Of a stretch of DNA of 34,492 nucleotides, positions 1-10,657 are shown piece by piece (the stretch's first letter is position 1; the number at the start of each line of letters is the position of its first letter). The position numbers were made by a program, and so were the translations under genes. The notes beneath the pieces are model-generated. The model had not been told where the DNA came from, ran no database searches, and was given only the letters and a program-made list of their open reading frames with translations. Source of the stretch: Pseudonocardia lacus (lineage in GTDB: Bacteria > Actinomycetota > Actinomycetes > Mycobacteriales > Pseudonocardiaceae); contig NZ_JAHDTH010000069.1 in assembly GCF_018531445.1 (NCBI RefSeq), forward strand, positions 1-34,492. Direction: 5' to 3'.

Positions 1-108
1 GGGGCCGGCCGCAGGTCGTCGGCGCGCGCCGCCCAGGCGCCCGCGCGGGCCGGCCACAACCGTCCCGCCGGCACCGGCAGGCGCGCCGCGGACCGGCGGG
101 GGAGGTAG
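1..108 (+). CDS. Partial C-terminus of an unidentified upstream gene
   Basis: A reading frame open from the left edge ends in TAG at 106-108, just before the GTG of the VirB4-like gene at 112. The visible 35 residues are rich in Arg, Ala and Gly and show no recognisable motif. The 3-nt gap and shared strand suggest it belongs to the same operon as the conjugation-like genes, where a PrgI-type or other membrane component often lies upstream of the ATPase. That identity is inference only, and in DNA this GC-rich a short open frame may be chance. Confidence 0.35.
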   Translation, partial: GAGRRSSARAAQAPARAGHNRPAGTGRRAADRRGR

Positions 109-111
109 TCC

Positions 112-3100
112 GTGGCCAGGGGTGACAAGCAGGCGGCGAAGGCCGCGGCGAAGGCGGCCAAGGCGAGCGCCCGCGACGCGGAGAAGGTGAGCCGCAAGGC
201 CGACCGCCGCAGCAGGCGGGGCCGCTCCCGGGCCGGTGAGTCGAACCTGCCCAAGTACCAGCCGAACATCGCGTTGCGCTCCATCGAGGGCCACCTGACC
301 CGCACCGGCACCCAGGTCATGGCCTGGTACCGGCTGGCCGCGCAGGCCTGGAGCTTCCGCAGCGACACCCAGCGCGAGGTCCTGATCCGCCAGATCGCCG
401 CCCAGCTCGGCGAGCTGCAGGGCCGCTGGCTGCACCTGCGGGTGACCACCCGCCCCTACCCCGTGCACATGTGGGCCGAGTCGTTCGACCACAACGCGCT
501 GGGCCGCATGCCCGACGTCGCGGGCGCCCTGGGTTGGGACGGGTTCCTGGAGGGCGAGCAGCGCCACCTGATGGGGCTGTCGATGTCGGACAAGGAGGTC
601 TTCCTCGGCATCGAGGTCTCCGGCCGCAACGCCCTCGACCGCTGGGTGGACATGGCCGCGCCGGTGCTGGGCCGGATCGCCCCGGCCGCCGTGCGGGCCG
701 AACTGGCCGCGCTGGCCTCCGAGGTCGGCCACCTCGACGCGCTGGTCGCCGGCAGCGGCCTGGACGCCGTCCCGGCCACCGCCGACGACATCGGCTGGCT
801 GATGCACCGTTCGTGCGCGCTCGGGCTGCCCGCCCCGCGCACGCTCTCCGTCGTCCCCGGAGGCGTCACCCGCTGGGACACCGAGGACCTCGCCCAGTTC
901 ACCGACGGCGTCGAGATGCACCAGGAGCCGTACGCGCCCACCGTGCGCGTGGTCGGGCGCATCCGCTCCCAGACGGTCGCCCGCAACGTGGCCGTGCTGT
1001 CGGTAGGCCTGATGGAGGGCCTGCGGATCCCGGAGATCGACGACCCGTGGATGCAGCACTCCGACCGGCTCCCGTTCCCCGTGGAGTGGTCGGCGCGCAT
1101 CTACGTCCGCCGGCCGGAGGACGTCACCGGCGAGCTGCAGCGCCAGATGGGCAAGGTGCGCAGCCAGATCCGGCACTACACCCACGACCACGACCTCGAC
1201 CCGCCCATGTCGCTGGCCCGCCAGGCCGACCGCGTCCTGGAGATCGAGGACGAGCTGACCAGCGGGCTCACCCAGCTCAACTCGCGGCTCTACGGCTGGT
1301 GGCGCATCGCCGTCTCGGGCAAGGACGAGGCCGAGGCCATCAGCCGGGCCCAGCAGGTGCTCGACGTCTACCGGCCGAAGGTGCAGATCGAGCACCCGGA
1401 GGCGCAGTACAGCTACGCGCGGGAGTTCATCCCCGGCGAGCCGCTGGCCTCCACCGCCTACCGCCGGCGCGGCTCGGTCACCTGGGCCGCCGCGGCCGTC
1501 CCGGCGGCCACCGCCTCGGTGGGCGACCGCCGCGGCATCATGATCGGCGAGACGTGCACGGCCACCCGGCGCCCGGTCGCCTGGGACCCGTGGCTGGCCC
1601 AGGAGGTGCGGCGGGCCTCCGGCCTCACCGCGATCGTCGGCGGCCTCGGCTCGGGCAAGTCGTTCCTGACCGGGCTCGTCGTCTACAAGACGCTGCGCGC
1701 CGGCGCGCGCTGGACGGTCCTCGACCCGTCCGGCCCGCTCGCGGAGCTCACCCGGCTCCCCGAGCTGGCCCCGTTCTCCCGCCACATCAACCTGCTGCGG
1801 GCCGACCCCGGCATCCTCAACCCGTACCGCGTCGTGGCCGAGCCGCGCCCGGAGCACTTCGCCGACGAGGAGGACGCCGAGCGGGCGTGGCGCCGCGAGC
1901 GCTCGCTGGCCGGGGCCACCCGCCGCCGGCTCGTGCTCGACGTGCTGTCCGGGCTGCTGCCCTACGACGTCGCCCGGCTGCCGCACACCCGCATCGTGCT
2001 GCTCCGCGCCGTCCGCGAGGTGGGCGGCGCGTCCGACCGGCACCCCGGCATGGTCATCGACGCGCTGCGCAGGCACGCCAGGGAGGGCGAGGACCACGCC
2101 GGTGTGGTGGCCGACTTCCTGGACGAGCGCCGCGAGCTGCCGCAGGCCGCGCTGCTGTTCCCGGACACCTCCCGGCACGACCCGTGGCAGGCCGACCGCG
2201 ACTACCGGCTCACCGTGCTGACCATGCAGGGGATGACGCTGCCCCGACCGGGCAGCCCGCGCGAGGAGTGGACCGACTCCGAGTCGCTGGCCGTCGAGCT
2301 GCTCAACCTGGCTTCCTGGCTGACCCAGCGCACCATCTACGACGCCGACCGCAACACCCGCAAGGGCGTCGCGCTGGACGAGACGCACTTCCTGTCCCAG
2401 GTGCCCACCGGCAAGGTGCTGATCGACCGGCTCGCCCGCGACTCCCGCAAGTTCAACGTCCGGGCGCTGTTCGCCTCCCAGCTGGCCGGCGACCTGCTGC
2501 GGGTGTCCGGCTTCGCCTCGCTGGTCAACGCGGTGTTCGTCGGCCGCACCGACGACGGCGAGGCGCAGAACGACGCGCTGCGGCTGCTGAAGGTGCCGAT
2601 CGGGGTGGGCTACGAGCAGATGCTGGGCACGCTCTCGCCGCGCCCGCGCCACGACGACCGCCCGGACGACACCCCGCGCCAGTTCGTCTTCGCCGACGGG
2701 CACGGCGGCGTGGAGAAGATCCGCATCGACCTGGAGGCCCCGCACCTGGAGCACGTCCGGGAGGCGCTGGACACCAACCCCGACGCCAGCCGGGTGTCGC
2801 TGCGCGGCCCCGCGTCGCCGTTCGTGCCGGCCGCGGTCCGCGCGCCGGACGAGCCGCCGCCCGCCCGGCCGGTACCCGGGCCGCCCACCGGTGTCTCCCT
2901 CGACGTGGCGGAGTTCGGCGACGAGGGCGGCATCGGCGACTTCGAGGCCGACTTCGCCGAGCTCGACGACCCGGACGGCCTGCTGGCCGAACCGGCCCCG
3001 TCGGCGCCGCCGCGGGCGGTCCCCCGCGCCGCGCCCACGGGTCGGGAACGGCCCGCGGGCGATCCGCACGACGAGGCGACCAACGGCAACGGCGTGCGCC

Positions 3101-3303
3101 ACGCCGGCCGCCACGACCAGGGCGCGTACGCCGCCGAGCTGCTCGACGACGAGGAGTTCGACCTGCTCGGCGACGTCGACCAGGGCCTCGACCCCGACGA
3201 CGGACCGGACCACGACCGCGCGGCGCACCCGCCCGGCCACCGCAACGGCAGCGGTCCCGTGCCGGACGACGACGTGCGGGCGAGCGGGAGGGTCGTGCGG
3301 TGA
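112..3303 (+). CDS. VirB4/TraC-like type IV secretion ATPase
   Basis: Predicted cytoplasmic or membrane-peripheral ATPase of 1063 residues that would power a conjugation/type IV secretion channel. The first 45 residues are a basic Lys/Arg/Ala tail. Residues about 50-480 are the VirB4-like N-terminal region. The Walker A motif GGLGSGKS lies at about 510-517 and a Walker B-like VALDETH at about 753-759, followed by the RDSRKFNVRALFASQL segment typical of VirB4/TraC helicase-like ATPases. After about residue 890 there is a Pro- and Asp/Glu-rich tail with no visible domain. The start is GTG at 112, with GGGGGAGG about 6 nt upstream. The last codons overlap the next gene (GTGA), so the two are probably translationally coupled. 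Family assignment is fairly secure. Whether the system moves DNA or protein cannot be told, because no relaxase is visible. Confidence 0.8.
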   Translation: MARGDKQAAKAAAKAAKASARDAEKVSRKADRRSRRGRSRAGESNLPKYQPNIALRSIEGHLTRTGTQVMAWYRLAAQAWSFRSDTQREVLIRQIAAQLGELQGRWLHLRVTTRPYPVHMWAESFDHNALGRMPDVAGALGWDGFLEGEQRHLMGLSMSDKEVFLGIEVSGRNALDRWVDMAAPVLGRIAPAAVRAELAALASEVGHLDALVAGSGLDAVPATADDIGWLMHRSCALGLPAPRTLSVVPGGVTRWDTEDLAQFTDGVEMHQEPYAPTVRVVGRIRSQTVARNVAVLSVGLMEGLRIPEIDDPWMQHSDRLPFPVEWSARIYVRRPEDVTGELQRQMGKVRSQIRHYTHDHDLDPPMSLARQADRVLEIEDELTSGLTQLNSRLYGWWRIAVSGKDEAEAISRAQQVLDVYRPKVQIEHPEAQYSYAREFIPGEPLASTAYRRRGSVTWAAAAVPAATASVGDRRGIMIGETCTATRRPVAWDPWLAQEVRRASGLTAIVGGLGSGKSFLTGLVVYKTLRAGARWTVLDPSGPLAELTRLPELAPFSRHINLLRADPGILNPYRVVAEPRPEHFADEEDAERAWRRERSLAGATRRRLVLDVLSGLLPYDVARLPHTRIVLLRAVREVGGASDRHPGMVIDALRRHAREGEDHAGVVADFLDERRELPQAALLFPDTSRHDPWQADRDYRLTVLTMQGMTLPRPGSPREEWTDSESLAVELLNLASWLTQRTIYDADRNTRKGVALDETHFLSQVPTGKVLIDRLARDSRKFNVRALFASQLAGDLLRVSGFASLVNAVFVGRTDDGEAQNDALRLLKVPIGVGYEQMLGTLSPRPRHDDRPDDTPRQFVFADGHGGVEKIRIDLEAPHLEHVREALDTNPDASRVSLRGPASPFVPAAVRAPDEPPPARPVPGPPTGVSLDVAEFGDEGGIGDFEADFAELDDPDGLLAEPAPSAPPRAVPRAAPTGRERPAGDPHDEATNGNGVRHAGRHDQGAYAAELLDDEEFDLLGDVDQGLDPDDGPDHDRAAHPPGHRNGSGPVPDDDVRASGRVVR

Positions 3304-5222
3304 TCCCGGATGGCCCGTCGGCGGCCGCCGGGTGGCTGCCGGCCGTGCTGGTCGTGCTCGCCGCGGTGCTCGTCGCCGCACGGAAGCGTCGCGCCCGCGA
3401 CGCGGCGGCCGGCGGTGCGCGTCGTCGGCGCTGGCCCGCGGTGCTCGTGGTGCTCGGCATGGTCGGCGGGTCGGTCCTGCTGGGCTCGACGGCGAGCGCC
3501 CAGCCGTTCTCCTGCAAGGAGTCCCCGGAGCCCGACCGCCCCGGCACCGGCCTGGTCGGCTCCCTCGATCCGCCGACGTACGGCGTCGGTGAGCCCGGCA
3601 GTGTCTACGACGAGGTCGGCTACGCGGGCCTGATCTGGCACAACTACGACCTCGGCTGCGCGGGCAGCGCGGTGTTCAACCCGGCGTCGACCACCGACAC
3701 CTGGATGGGCAACCAGACGTTCAACGTGGCCAAGTTCGCCGTCGGCGGCGTCAACTGGGCGCACTACCTCATCGCCGACGGCGGCGAGCTCCTCAGCCCG
3801 CTGGACGGGCTCATCAGCGACGGCACCCGGGCCATGTACGACGCGGTGTTCAGCAACTGGATCGGCCCGGCCCTGGTGCTGCTGGCCGTGGTGCTGCTGT
3901 TCCTCGCCATGCGCGGCGACCTGGCCAGGCAGACCCAGCGCGCGGCGTTCGGCGTGCTCGCGCTGGTGGTCGGCTCGGCGGCGTACCTGGCGCCCGTCGA
4001 CTGGGCCAAGGTCGCCGACCCGATCCTGCTCGACGGCGTCACCCAGATGCAGGAGGGCTTCCTGGGGCAGGTCGGCCTGGGCAACCGCGACACCCTGCCG
4101 ACGGTCCTGGTCGACCAGGTGATCTACCAGAACTGGCTGCGCGGCGAGTTCGGCGCCCCGGACGTCCCACAGGCCCAGGAGCTGGGCCGCGACCTGCTGC
4201 GGGCGCAGACGTTCACCAAGCCGGAGGTGGCCGAGAACCTGGCCACGCCGGAGCTGGCCGAGCAGAAGAAGGCCGACTTCGCCGCCATCGGCGAGCGCAT
4301 GGGCGACCGCTACCCCTACTTCCAGGGCGTGTCCGGCAGCCGGGTCGGCGCCGGCGCGCTGGCCGTCGTGCAGGCGCTGTGCATCGCGCTGTTCCAGCTG
4401 CTGAGCAAGGTGCTGGTGCTGGTGGCGATGTTGATCCTGCGGCTGCTGGTGATGACCGCACCGGCCATCGCCGTGGTCGCGATCCTCAAGCCCGACGTGC
4501 TGCCGGCGCTGCTGCGGGTGGGCGGCGCGGCCGTGGTCAACGCACTGATCGTCGGTGCGCTGGCCGGGCTGCACGCACTGCTGGTGGTCTCGCTGTTCCG
4601 GCCGGGGGCGGGCATCGACCTGTGGCTGGCGCTGCTGGTCACCGGTGTGGTCACGGTGGTGCTCTGGGCGGTCGCCCGGCCGTTCCGCAGGCTGGTGTCG
4701 ATGGTCTCGCTGACCCGCGAGTCGTTCGGCGGGATCGTGCCCGGCGCGGGCTCCGGGCCGATGGGCCGGGTCTGGCAGCGGATGCGCGGCGGTCCGACCG
4801 AGGACCGGCAGACCCGCTGGTGGGACGAGCGCCGCTCGGGCGCGGGCGCGGCCTCCGACCCCGACAGCCACCGCCCCGAGGCCGAGGCGGGTGCCGCCCG
4901 GGTCCCGGCGCAACGCCGGCCCGTGCCGCGCACGGAGGTCGAGCAGATGTCCGCGCCGACACCCGTGCCGGCGGCGCGGCGCCCCGCCCTGCCCAGCGGT
5001 GGCGGCATCGGCGCGGGCGGCGGCGGGGGCAACCCCGGCGCCTACGACCCCACCGAGGTCGACGATCGGGTCATCTACCGCAGGCCCGACGCGGTGCCGC
5101 TGCGCCCGGGCGGAGCGCGCCCGGTGCAGGCCGAGCTGGTCGACGGGGTGCCCGTGTACCGCATCTACCGGCCGCGCGCCACGCAGTCGGCCTACAGCCC
5201 GACGTCCTACCGCCCCGAGTAG
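3300..5222 (+). CDS. Polytopic membrane protein, VirB6/TrbL-like component of the secretion cassette
   Basis: Protein of 640 residues from a GTG that overlaps the TGA of the ATPase gene by 4 nt. Two hydrophobic segments open it: residues about 12-26, then a signal-like segment about 43-65 ending in ASA before QPFSC. An extracytoplasmic-looking region of about 110 residues follows. Then come two transmembrane segments (IGPALVLLAVVLLFLAM and the next one), a soluble stretch, and a cluster of about four more hydrophobic segments at roughly 345-470. The final 160 residues are Pro/Gly/Arg-rich and probably cytoplasmic. The topology and position directly after a VirB4-like gene suggest the inner-membrane channel role of VirB6/TrbL proteins. 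Sequence identity to those families is not obvious, so this is inference from topology and context. Confidence 0.6.
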   Translation: MIPDGPSAAAGWLPAVLVVLAAVLVAARKRRARDAAAGGARRRRWPAVLVVLGMVGGSVLLGSTASAQPFSCKESPEPDRPGTGLVGSLDPPTYGVGEPGSVYDEVGYAGLIWHNYDLGCAGSAVFNPASTTDTWMGNQTFNVAKFAVGGVNWAHYLIADGGELLSPLDGLISDGTRAMYDAVFSNWIGPALVLLAVVLLFLAMRGDLARQTQRAAFGVLALVVGSAAYLAPVDWAKVADPILLDGVTQMQEGFLGQVGLGNRDTLPTVLVDQVIYQNWLRGEFGAPDVPQAQELGRDLLRAQTFTKPEVAENLATPELAEQKKADFAAIGERMGDRYPYFQGVSGSRVGAGALAVVQALCIALFQLLSKVLVLVAMLILRLLVMTAPAIAVVAILKPDVLPALLRVGGAAVVNALIVGALAGLHALLVVSLFRPGAGIDLWLALLVTGVVTVVLWAVARPFRRLVSMVSLTRESFGGIVPGAGSGPMGRVWQRMRGGPTEDRQTRWWDERRSGAGAASDPDSHRPEAEAGAARVPAQRRPVPRTEVEQMSAPTPVPAARRPALPSGGGIGAGGGGGNPGAYDPTEVDDRVIYRRPDAVPLRPGGARPVQAELVDGVPVYRIYRPRATQSAYSPTSYRPE

Positions 5223-5258
5223 TCGACCCGCCCGAACCCACGCTGACGAGGAACCCCG

Positions 5259-5846
5259 GTGCCGATCAGGAGCCCGCGCGGCCGCTCCGCCGCCTACCGC
5301 GTGATCTGGCAGTGGCCGCTGCGCTCGCCGGGTCGGCTGGCGTTCGTGGTGGTCGTCGTGCTCGCGGTGGCGGTGGGCGTGACCGTCGGCCTGGGCCTGC
5401 TGCGGGGCCCCGAGCCGGCCGCCGCCCCGTTCGGCCCGACCACCGCGCGCCCGTCGGCCGGCGCCACCACCCCGTCCTCCGGCACGCCCCGCTCGACGCC
5501 GGGCGGCACCTCGGCGGCCTCGCCGCTGCCGCTGTCGGAGGCGCCGACGGAGGCGCTGGACGCCGCCGAGCGGTGGGCCAAGGCGTGGGTGCGCCCCGCG
5601 GAGGACACCACGGCGCGGCAGTGGCTCGACCGCCTGCGCCCGTTGACGACCGAGGAGTACATCGGGGTGCTCTCGGGCGTCGACCCGGAGAACGTCCCGG
5701 CCACCCGCGTCACCGGTGAGCCGGAGGCGGTGCGGGTCGCCGACCGGAACGTCCAGGTGGAGGTGGAGACCGACGCCGTCACCCTGCGGATCCTGGTGGT
5801 CGACACCGAGGCGGGCTGGCGGGTCGCCGGGTACGACCGGGTCTGA
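5259..5846 (+). CDS. Single-pass membrane protein, TcpC/NTF2-like (conjugation cassette)
   Basis: Protein of 195 residues with a GTG start 36 nt after the preceding stop. A basic N-terminus (residues 1-28) precedes one transmembrane segment (about 29-50), then a Pro/Ala/Ser/Thr linker to about 90. The C-terminal domain of about 100 residues begins with TEALDAAERWAKAWVRP and continues with WLDRLRPLTTEEYIGVLSGVDP, ending in a beta-rich stretch. This layout, an anchored NTF2-like fold beside VirB4 and VirB6-like genes, matches TcpC/VirB8-like proteins of Gram-positive conjugation systems. The assignment rests on size, topology and position. A generic anchored protein of unknown function remains possible. 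Confidence 0.5.
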   Translation: MPIRSPRGRSAAYRVIWQWPLRSPGRLAFVVVVVLAVAVGVTVGLGLLRGPEPAAAPFGPTTARPSAGATTPSSGTPRSTPGGTSAASPLPLSEAPTEALDAAERWAKAWVRPAEDTTARQWLDRLRPLTTEEYIGVLSGVDPENVPATRVTGEPEAVRVADRNVQVEVETDAVTLRILVVDTEAGWRVAGYDRV

Positions 5847-5914
5847 TCACACGGCCCGCGGGAGCGACGGCGCGGTCGGCGCGCGTGGGAGTATCGAGGG
5901 TCCCCACGTGCCGG

Positions 5915-5956
5915 GCAGTGACAGCCGAGCAGTGACAGCCGAGCAGCGACAGCCGG
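5915..5956 (+). repeat. Three tandem copies of a 14-bp unit
   Basis: GCAGTGACAGCCGA occurs at 5915-5928 and 5929-5942, and as GCAGCGACAGCCGG at 5943-5956. Degenerate CAGCAGG-type repeats follow and run into the Shine-Dalgarno of the gene at 6000. The array sits in what would be its 5' leader. Confidence 0.7.
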
Positions 5957-5999
5957 CAGGGACAGCAGGACACCCAGCAGGAAGCAGCAGGAGACGCAA

Positions 6000-6470
6000 T
6001 TGGCGCCCGAACCCGTGGTCCCCGCCTCGACCACCCCCGTGCGGGACTACCTCGACCGCCCGACCCCCGGCGCGACGCAGGACCACCTCGTCGTCCCCCG
6101 CTCGCTGGCCCAGTCCATGCCGCTGCGCTGGCAGCAGGTCTTCGTCGGCCTGCTCGCGGACCTGCACGACGCCTACGGCCACCTCGACTGGCCCGACTAC
6201 AAGGTCACCCCCTGCCGCTGGGAGGTCCTCATAGACCTCGACGAGCAGCAGGCGATGGCCGCGGGCTACGTCGCCGAGCTCGGCCCCGACGGCCAGCTGG
6301 AGTACCGCGAGGCGCAGACCGACGAGCCGGTGGACGACGCCGCCCACCACCGCGTCCTGGCCCCGGTCGACGACCCCCTCCCGCCGGCGTCGGCCGGTCG
6401 GGTGGAACCCCGCCCCGCCGCGCCCCTGGGCGGCCCCGAACCCGACCGCCCCCGCAAACGGGGCCGCTGA
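6000..6470 (+). CDS. Conserved-looking hypothetical protein, 156 aa
   Basis: I do not recognise this family. The start chosen is TTG at 6000, preceded by CAGGAGA about 6 nt upstream. Residues about 25-100 look like a compact folded domain with aromatic residues (PLRWQQVFVGLLADLHDAYGH, then DWPDYKVTPCRWEVLIDLDEQQ). The last 50 residues are Pro/Arg-rich and probably disordered. There is no signal peptide or transmembrane segment, so it should be cytoplasmic. It follows the secretion-like cassette after 153 nt and precedes the dnaK operon, and may belong functionally to neither. The track of aromatic residues and biased third-codon positions support it being real. Confidence 0.6.
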   Translation: MAPEPVVPASTTPVRDYLDRPTPGATQDHLVVPRSLAQSMPLRWQQVFVGLLADLHDAYGHLDWPDYKVTPCRWEVLIDLDEQQAMAAGYVAELGPDGQLEYREAQTDEPVDDAAHHRVLAPVDDPLPPASAGRVEPRPAAPLGGPEPDRPRKRGR

Positions 6471-6572
6471 CCCCCCGCCACCGGCGCACGCGGTGCCAAA
6501 TCCCTCGGACGGGGAGCCCGGCGAAGAGCGCGGTCGGCCCTGCCTCGTCCCGGCGGATGGCGTGCTCCGGCA

Positions 6573-6593
6573 GGACGAGAGCCATGCTCGTCC
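6573..6593. repeat. Palindromic repeat, copy 1
   Basis: GGACGAG (6573-6579) and CTCGTCC (6587-6593) form a 7-bp inverted repeat around AGCCATG. The whole 21-bp block is nearly identical (two mismatches) to the block at 6656-6676, so it looks like a copy of a small palindromic element. Confidence 0.7.
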
Positions 6594-6628
6594 GCGCCGG
6601 CGGGTCGGCGGGGCGGCTCGGCGGCGGG

Positions 6629-6673
6629 CGAGAGTGGCTCTCGTCCCATGTGGTTGGACGAGAGCCACTCTCG
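6629..6673. repeat. Large inverted repeat with 18-bp perfect arms
   Basis: CGAGAGTGGCTCTCGTCC at 6629-6646 is the exact reverse complement of 6656-6673, with a 9-nt spacer CATGTGGTT. It could act as a terminator for the gene ending at 6470, but it is 159 nt away. It could also be a dispersed intergenic palindrome. The right arm is part of a 21-bp block that recurs at 6573-6593. Confidence 0.8.
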
Positions 6674-6780
6674 TCCGGGTGGTGAGCGGTCGGCGTCGCC
6701 GCAGGTGGGGTGCGGGGCGCGCAGGATTCGCGCAGAGCGGGAACACGGGCGCGCGGTGGTGCGTTGGGCGAGGTGAGCAA

Positions 6781-6801
6781 GTTGAGCGGACCCGGCTCAA
6801 G
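6781..6801. promoter_or_regulatory. HAIR-like HspR operator 1 (dnaK)
   Basis: GTTGAGC, 7 nt, GCTCAAG: an inverted repeat matching the HspR-associated inverted repeat layout (arms of 7, spacer 7) with one deviation in the first base. It lies 65-85 nt upstream of the dnaK start. Confidence 0.75.
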
Positions 6802-6825
6802 GAGTCGGGACGGGTCCGTGCCAGA

Positions 6826-6846
6826 CTTGAGCGACCTGAACTCAAG
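6826..6846. promoter_or_regulatory. HAIR HspR operator 2 (dnaK)
   Basis: CTTGAGC, 7 nt (GACCTGA), ACTCAAG. This is an almost perfect match to the HAIR consensus CTTGAGT-N7-ACTCAAG known from Streptomyces and mycobacteria. It ends 19 nt before the dnaK start, 45 nt downstream of operator 1 (start to start). HspR bound here, with DnaK as co-repressor, should block the operon promoter. Confidence 0.88.
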
Positions 6847-6865
6847 CTCCATCGGAGGAACCACA

Positions 6866-8712
<1,847 letters not shown>

Positions 8713-8716
<4 letters not shown>

Positions 8717-9408
8717 CCCACCCAGCCGATCGCAACGAACGTTCGGCCGCCGGCGGGGACAACGGGGCCGAGGGTGAGCGGGTCGTGGTGAGGGACCGCA
8801 GGCGGATCGACCCGGTGACCGGGGAGGTCCGCACGGCGGACGAGGCCACCGCCGACGCCCCGGCCGAGGCCGGCGGGGGCGCCGACGGCGGCGCCCCGGC
8901 CGGGGCCGCCGCCGAGCTGGCGGCCCAGTTGGAGGAGCGCACCGCCGACCTCCAGCGGGTCAGCGCCGAGTACGCCAACTACCGCCGCCGAGTCGACCGC
9001 GACCGCGAGGCCGTGCTCACCGGGGCCAGGGTCCAGTTCGTCGGCGACCTGCTCACCGTGCTCGACGACGTCGACCGCGCCGAGCAGCACGGCGACCTGA
9101 CCGGCCCGTTCAAGGCCGTCGCCGACAAGCTGACGGCCGTCGTGCAGAAGCTGGGCCTGGAGGCCTTCGGGCTGGAGGGCGAGCCCTTCGACCCGTCGGT
9201 GCACGAGGCCGTGCAGCACGAGGCCAGCAGCGAGCCGGGCCCCACCGTCACGGTGGTGTCGTCGGTGCTGCGGCGCGGCTACCGGATCGCCGACCGGGTG
9301 CTGCGCCCGGCGATGGTCACGGTGTCCGACCGCCCCGACGACGGCACCGCGGCCGAGCCGGAGGGCGGCGCCGAGGAGTCGACGGGCAAGCACCGCCTGG
9401 CGGAGTGA
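8713..9408 (+). CDS. grpE: Nucleotide exchange factor GrpE
   Basis: Protein of 231 residues that releases ADP from DnaK. The first 70 residues are acidic and low-complexity. From about 75 a long helix ([30 protein letters not shown]) leads into the core. The C-terminal beta domain contains [12 protein letters not shown] and [21 protein letters not shown], diagnostic for GrpE. The GTG start overlaps the dnaK stop (GTGA), so translation is coupled and stoichiometric production is likely. The last 25 residues are acidic and disordered. Confidence 0.97.
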
Positions 9409-9460
9409 TCCGTCCGCGAGGGCGTGGACCGCGTGAGTCGAGACTGCGTGAGGAGGCGGA

Positions 9461-10657
9461 GTGACCCAGCGGGACTGGATCGAGAAGGACTTCTACCGCG
9501 AGCTGGGCGTCGCTTCGAGCGCCTCGGCTGACGAGATCAAGAAGGCGTACCGCAAGCTCGCCCGTGAGCTGCACCCGGACGCCAACCCCGGCGACGCCCG
9601 GGCCGAGGCGCGGTTCAAGGCCGTGTCCGAGGCCTACGGCGTGCTCTCGGACGAGAAGAAGCGCCGGGAGTACGACGAGACGAAGGCGCTGTTCGGGTCC
9701 GGCGGCGGCTTCCGCGGCGGCCAGGGCTTCCCCGGCGGCTTCGGTGCCGGCGGGGGCGCACAGGGGTTCGACCTGAACGACCTGTTCGGCCGGGCCGGCG
9801 CGGGTGCCGGCGGCGGTGGCCTCGGCGACCTGTTCGGCGACATCCTCGGTGGCCGCGGCGCGGGCGCCGGGCGGTCCGCGGGGGCCCGCACGGCCCAGCG
9901 CGGTGCCGACATCGAGAACGAGGTGCGGATCGGGTTCGTCGACGCGGTCCGCGGGGCCGAGGTGCAGCTGCGGCTGGCCGGTCCCGCGCGGTGCCAGCGG
10001 TGCGCCGGCACCGGGGCCCGTCCGGGCAGCACGCCGCGGACGTGCCCGACGTGCGCGGGGGTCGGCCTGGTGAGCCGCAGCCAGGGGGCGTTCGCGTTCT
10101 CCGAGCCCTGCCAGGACTGCCGGGGCACCGGCCGGCTGATCGACGACCCCTGCCCGGAGTGCCAGGGCGAGGGCGTCACCACGCAGGTCCGCAAGCTGAC
10201 CGTGCGGGTGCCGGCCGGGGTCACCGACGGCCAGCAGATCAGGATCAAGGGCAAGGGCGAGCCGGGACCGACCGGCGGCCCGGCCGGCGACCTGCTGCTG
10301 CGCGTGCACGTCGAGCCGCACCGGCTGTTCGGCCGTTCGGAGCGCAACCCCGACGACCTGACGCTCACCGTGCCGGTGACGTTCCCGGAGCTGGTGCTCG
10401 GCACCACGATCACGGTGCCGACGCTGGACTCCACGGTGTCGTTGAAGATCCCGCCGGGCACGGCGAGCGGGCGCACCTTCCGGGTGCCCGGGCGCGGGGT
10501 GCAGAAGCGCTCCGGCGCCCCGGGCAACCTGCTGGTCACCGTCGAGGTGGCGGTGCCCAGCCGGCTGGACGACGCGGCCGTGACGGCGCTGCAGTCCTAC
10601 GCCGAGGCGACGAAGGCCCACGACCCGCGGGCCGACCTCCTCGGCGGTGCCCGATGA
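9461..10657 (+). CDS. dnaJ: Co-chaperone DnaJ (Hsp40, class I)
   Basis: Protein of 398 residues that stimulates DnaK ATPase and presents unfolded substrates. The J domain is at residues about 9-75 with HPD at 38-40. A Gly/Phe-rich linker runs to about 140. The zinc-binding domain has four CxxCxGxG repeats ([32 protein letters not shown]) at about 178-240, then the two beta-sandwich substrate domains. Start GTG 9461 has AGGAGG 5 nt upstream. It lies 52 nt after grpE and its TGA overlaps the hspR ATG (ATGA). This is the operon-encoded DnaJ1-type copy, and actinobacteria usually carry a second one elsewhere. Confidence 0.97.
   Translation: MTQRDWIEKDFYRELGVASSASADEIKKAYRKLARELHPDANPGDARAEARFKAVSEAYGVLSDEKKRREYDETKALFGSGGGFRGGQGFPGGFGAGGGAQGFDLNDLFGRAGAGAGGGGLGDLFGDILGGRGAGAGRSAGARTAQRGADIENEVRIGFVDAVRGAEVQLRLAGPARCQRCAGTGARPGSTPRTCPTCAGVGLVSRSQGAFAFSEPCQDCRGTGRLIDDPCPECQGEGVTTQVRKLTVRVPAGVTDGQQIRIKGKGEPGPTGGPAGDLLLRVHVEPHRLFGRSERNPDDLTLTVPVTFPELVLGTTITVPTLDSTVSLKIPPGTASGRTFRVPGRGVQKRSGAPGNLLVTVEVAVPSRLDDAAVTALQSYAEATKAHDPRADLLGGAR

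Larger units (their letters stand above)
6471..6865. other. Intergenic region upstream of dnaK
   Basis: This 395-nt gap has no convincing gene. It contains two related palindromes (6573-6593 and 6629-6676) and two HAIR-type HspR operators (6781-6801 and 6826-6846). A GGAGGA ribosome-binding site lies at 6854-6859. Confidence 0.75.

Noticed and set aside
471..3299. Extension of the VirB6-like frame upstream to 471
   Set aside because: The stretch overlaps the ATPase gene, is Arg/Pro/Gly low complexity, and the GTG at 3300 overlapping the previous stop is a better start.
6710..6865. Upstream start for dnaK
   Set aside because: The extra 52 codons contain both HspR operators and lie before a perfect ribosome-binding site and the conserved [10 protein letters not shown] start.
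8738..8749. SOS-like palindrome CGAACGTTCG inside grpE
   Set aside because: It lacks the 4-nt spacer of LexA boxes and lies in coding sequence without a promoter nearby.
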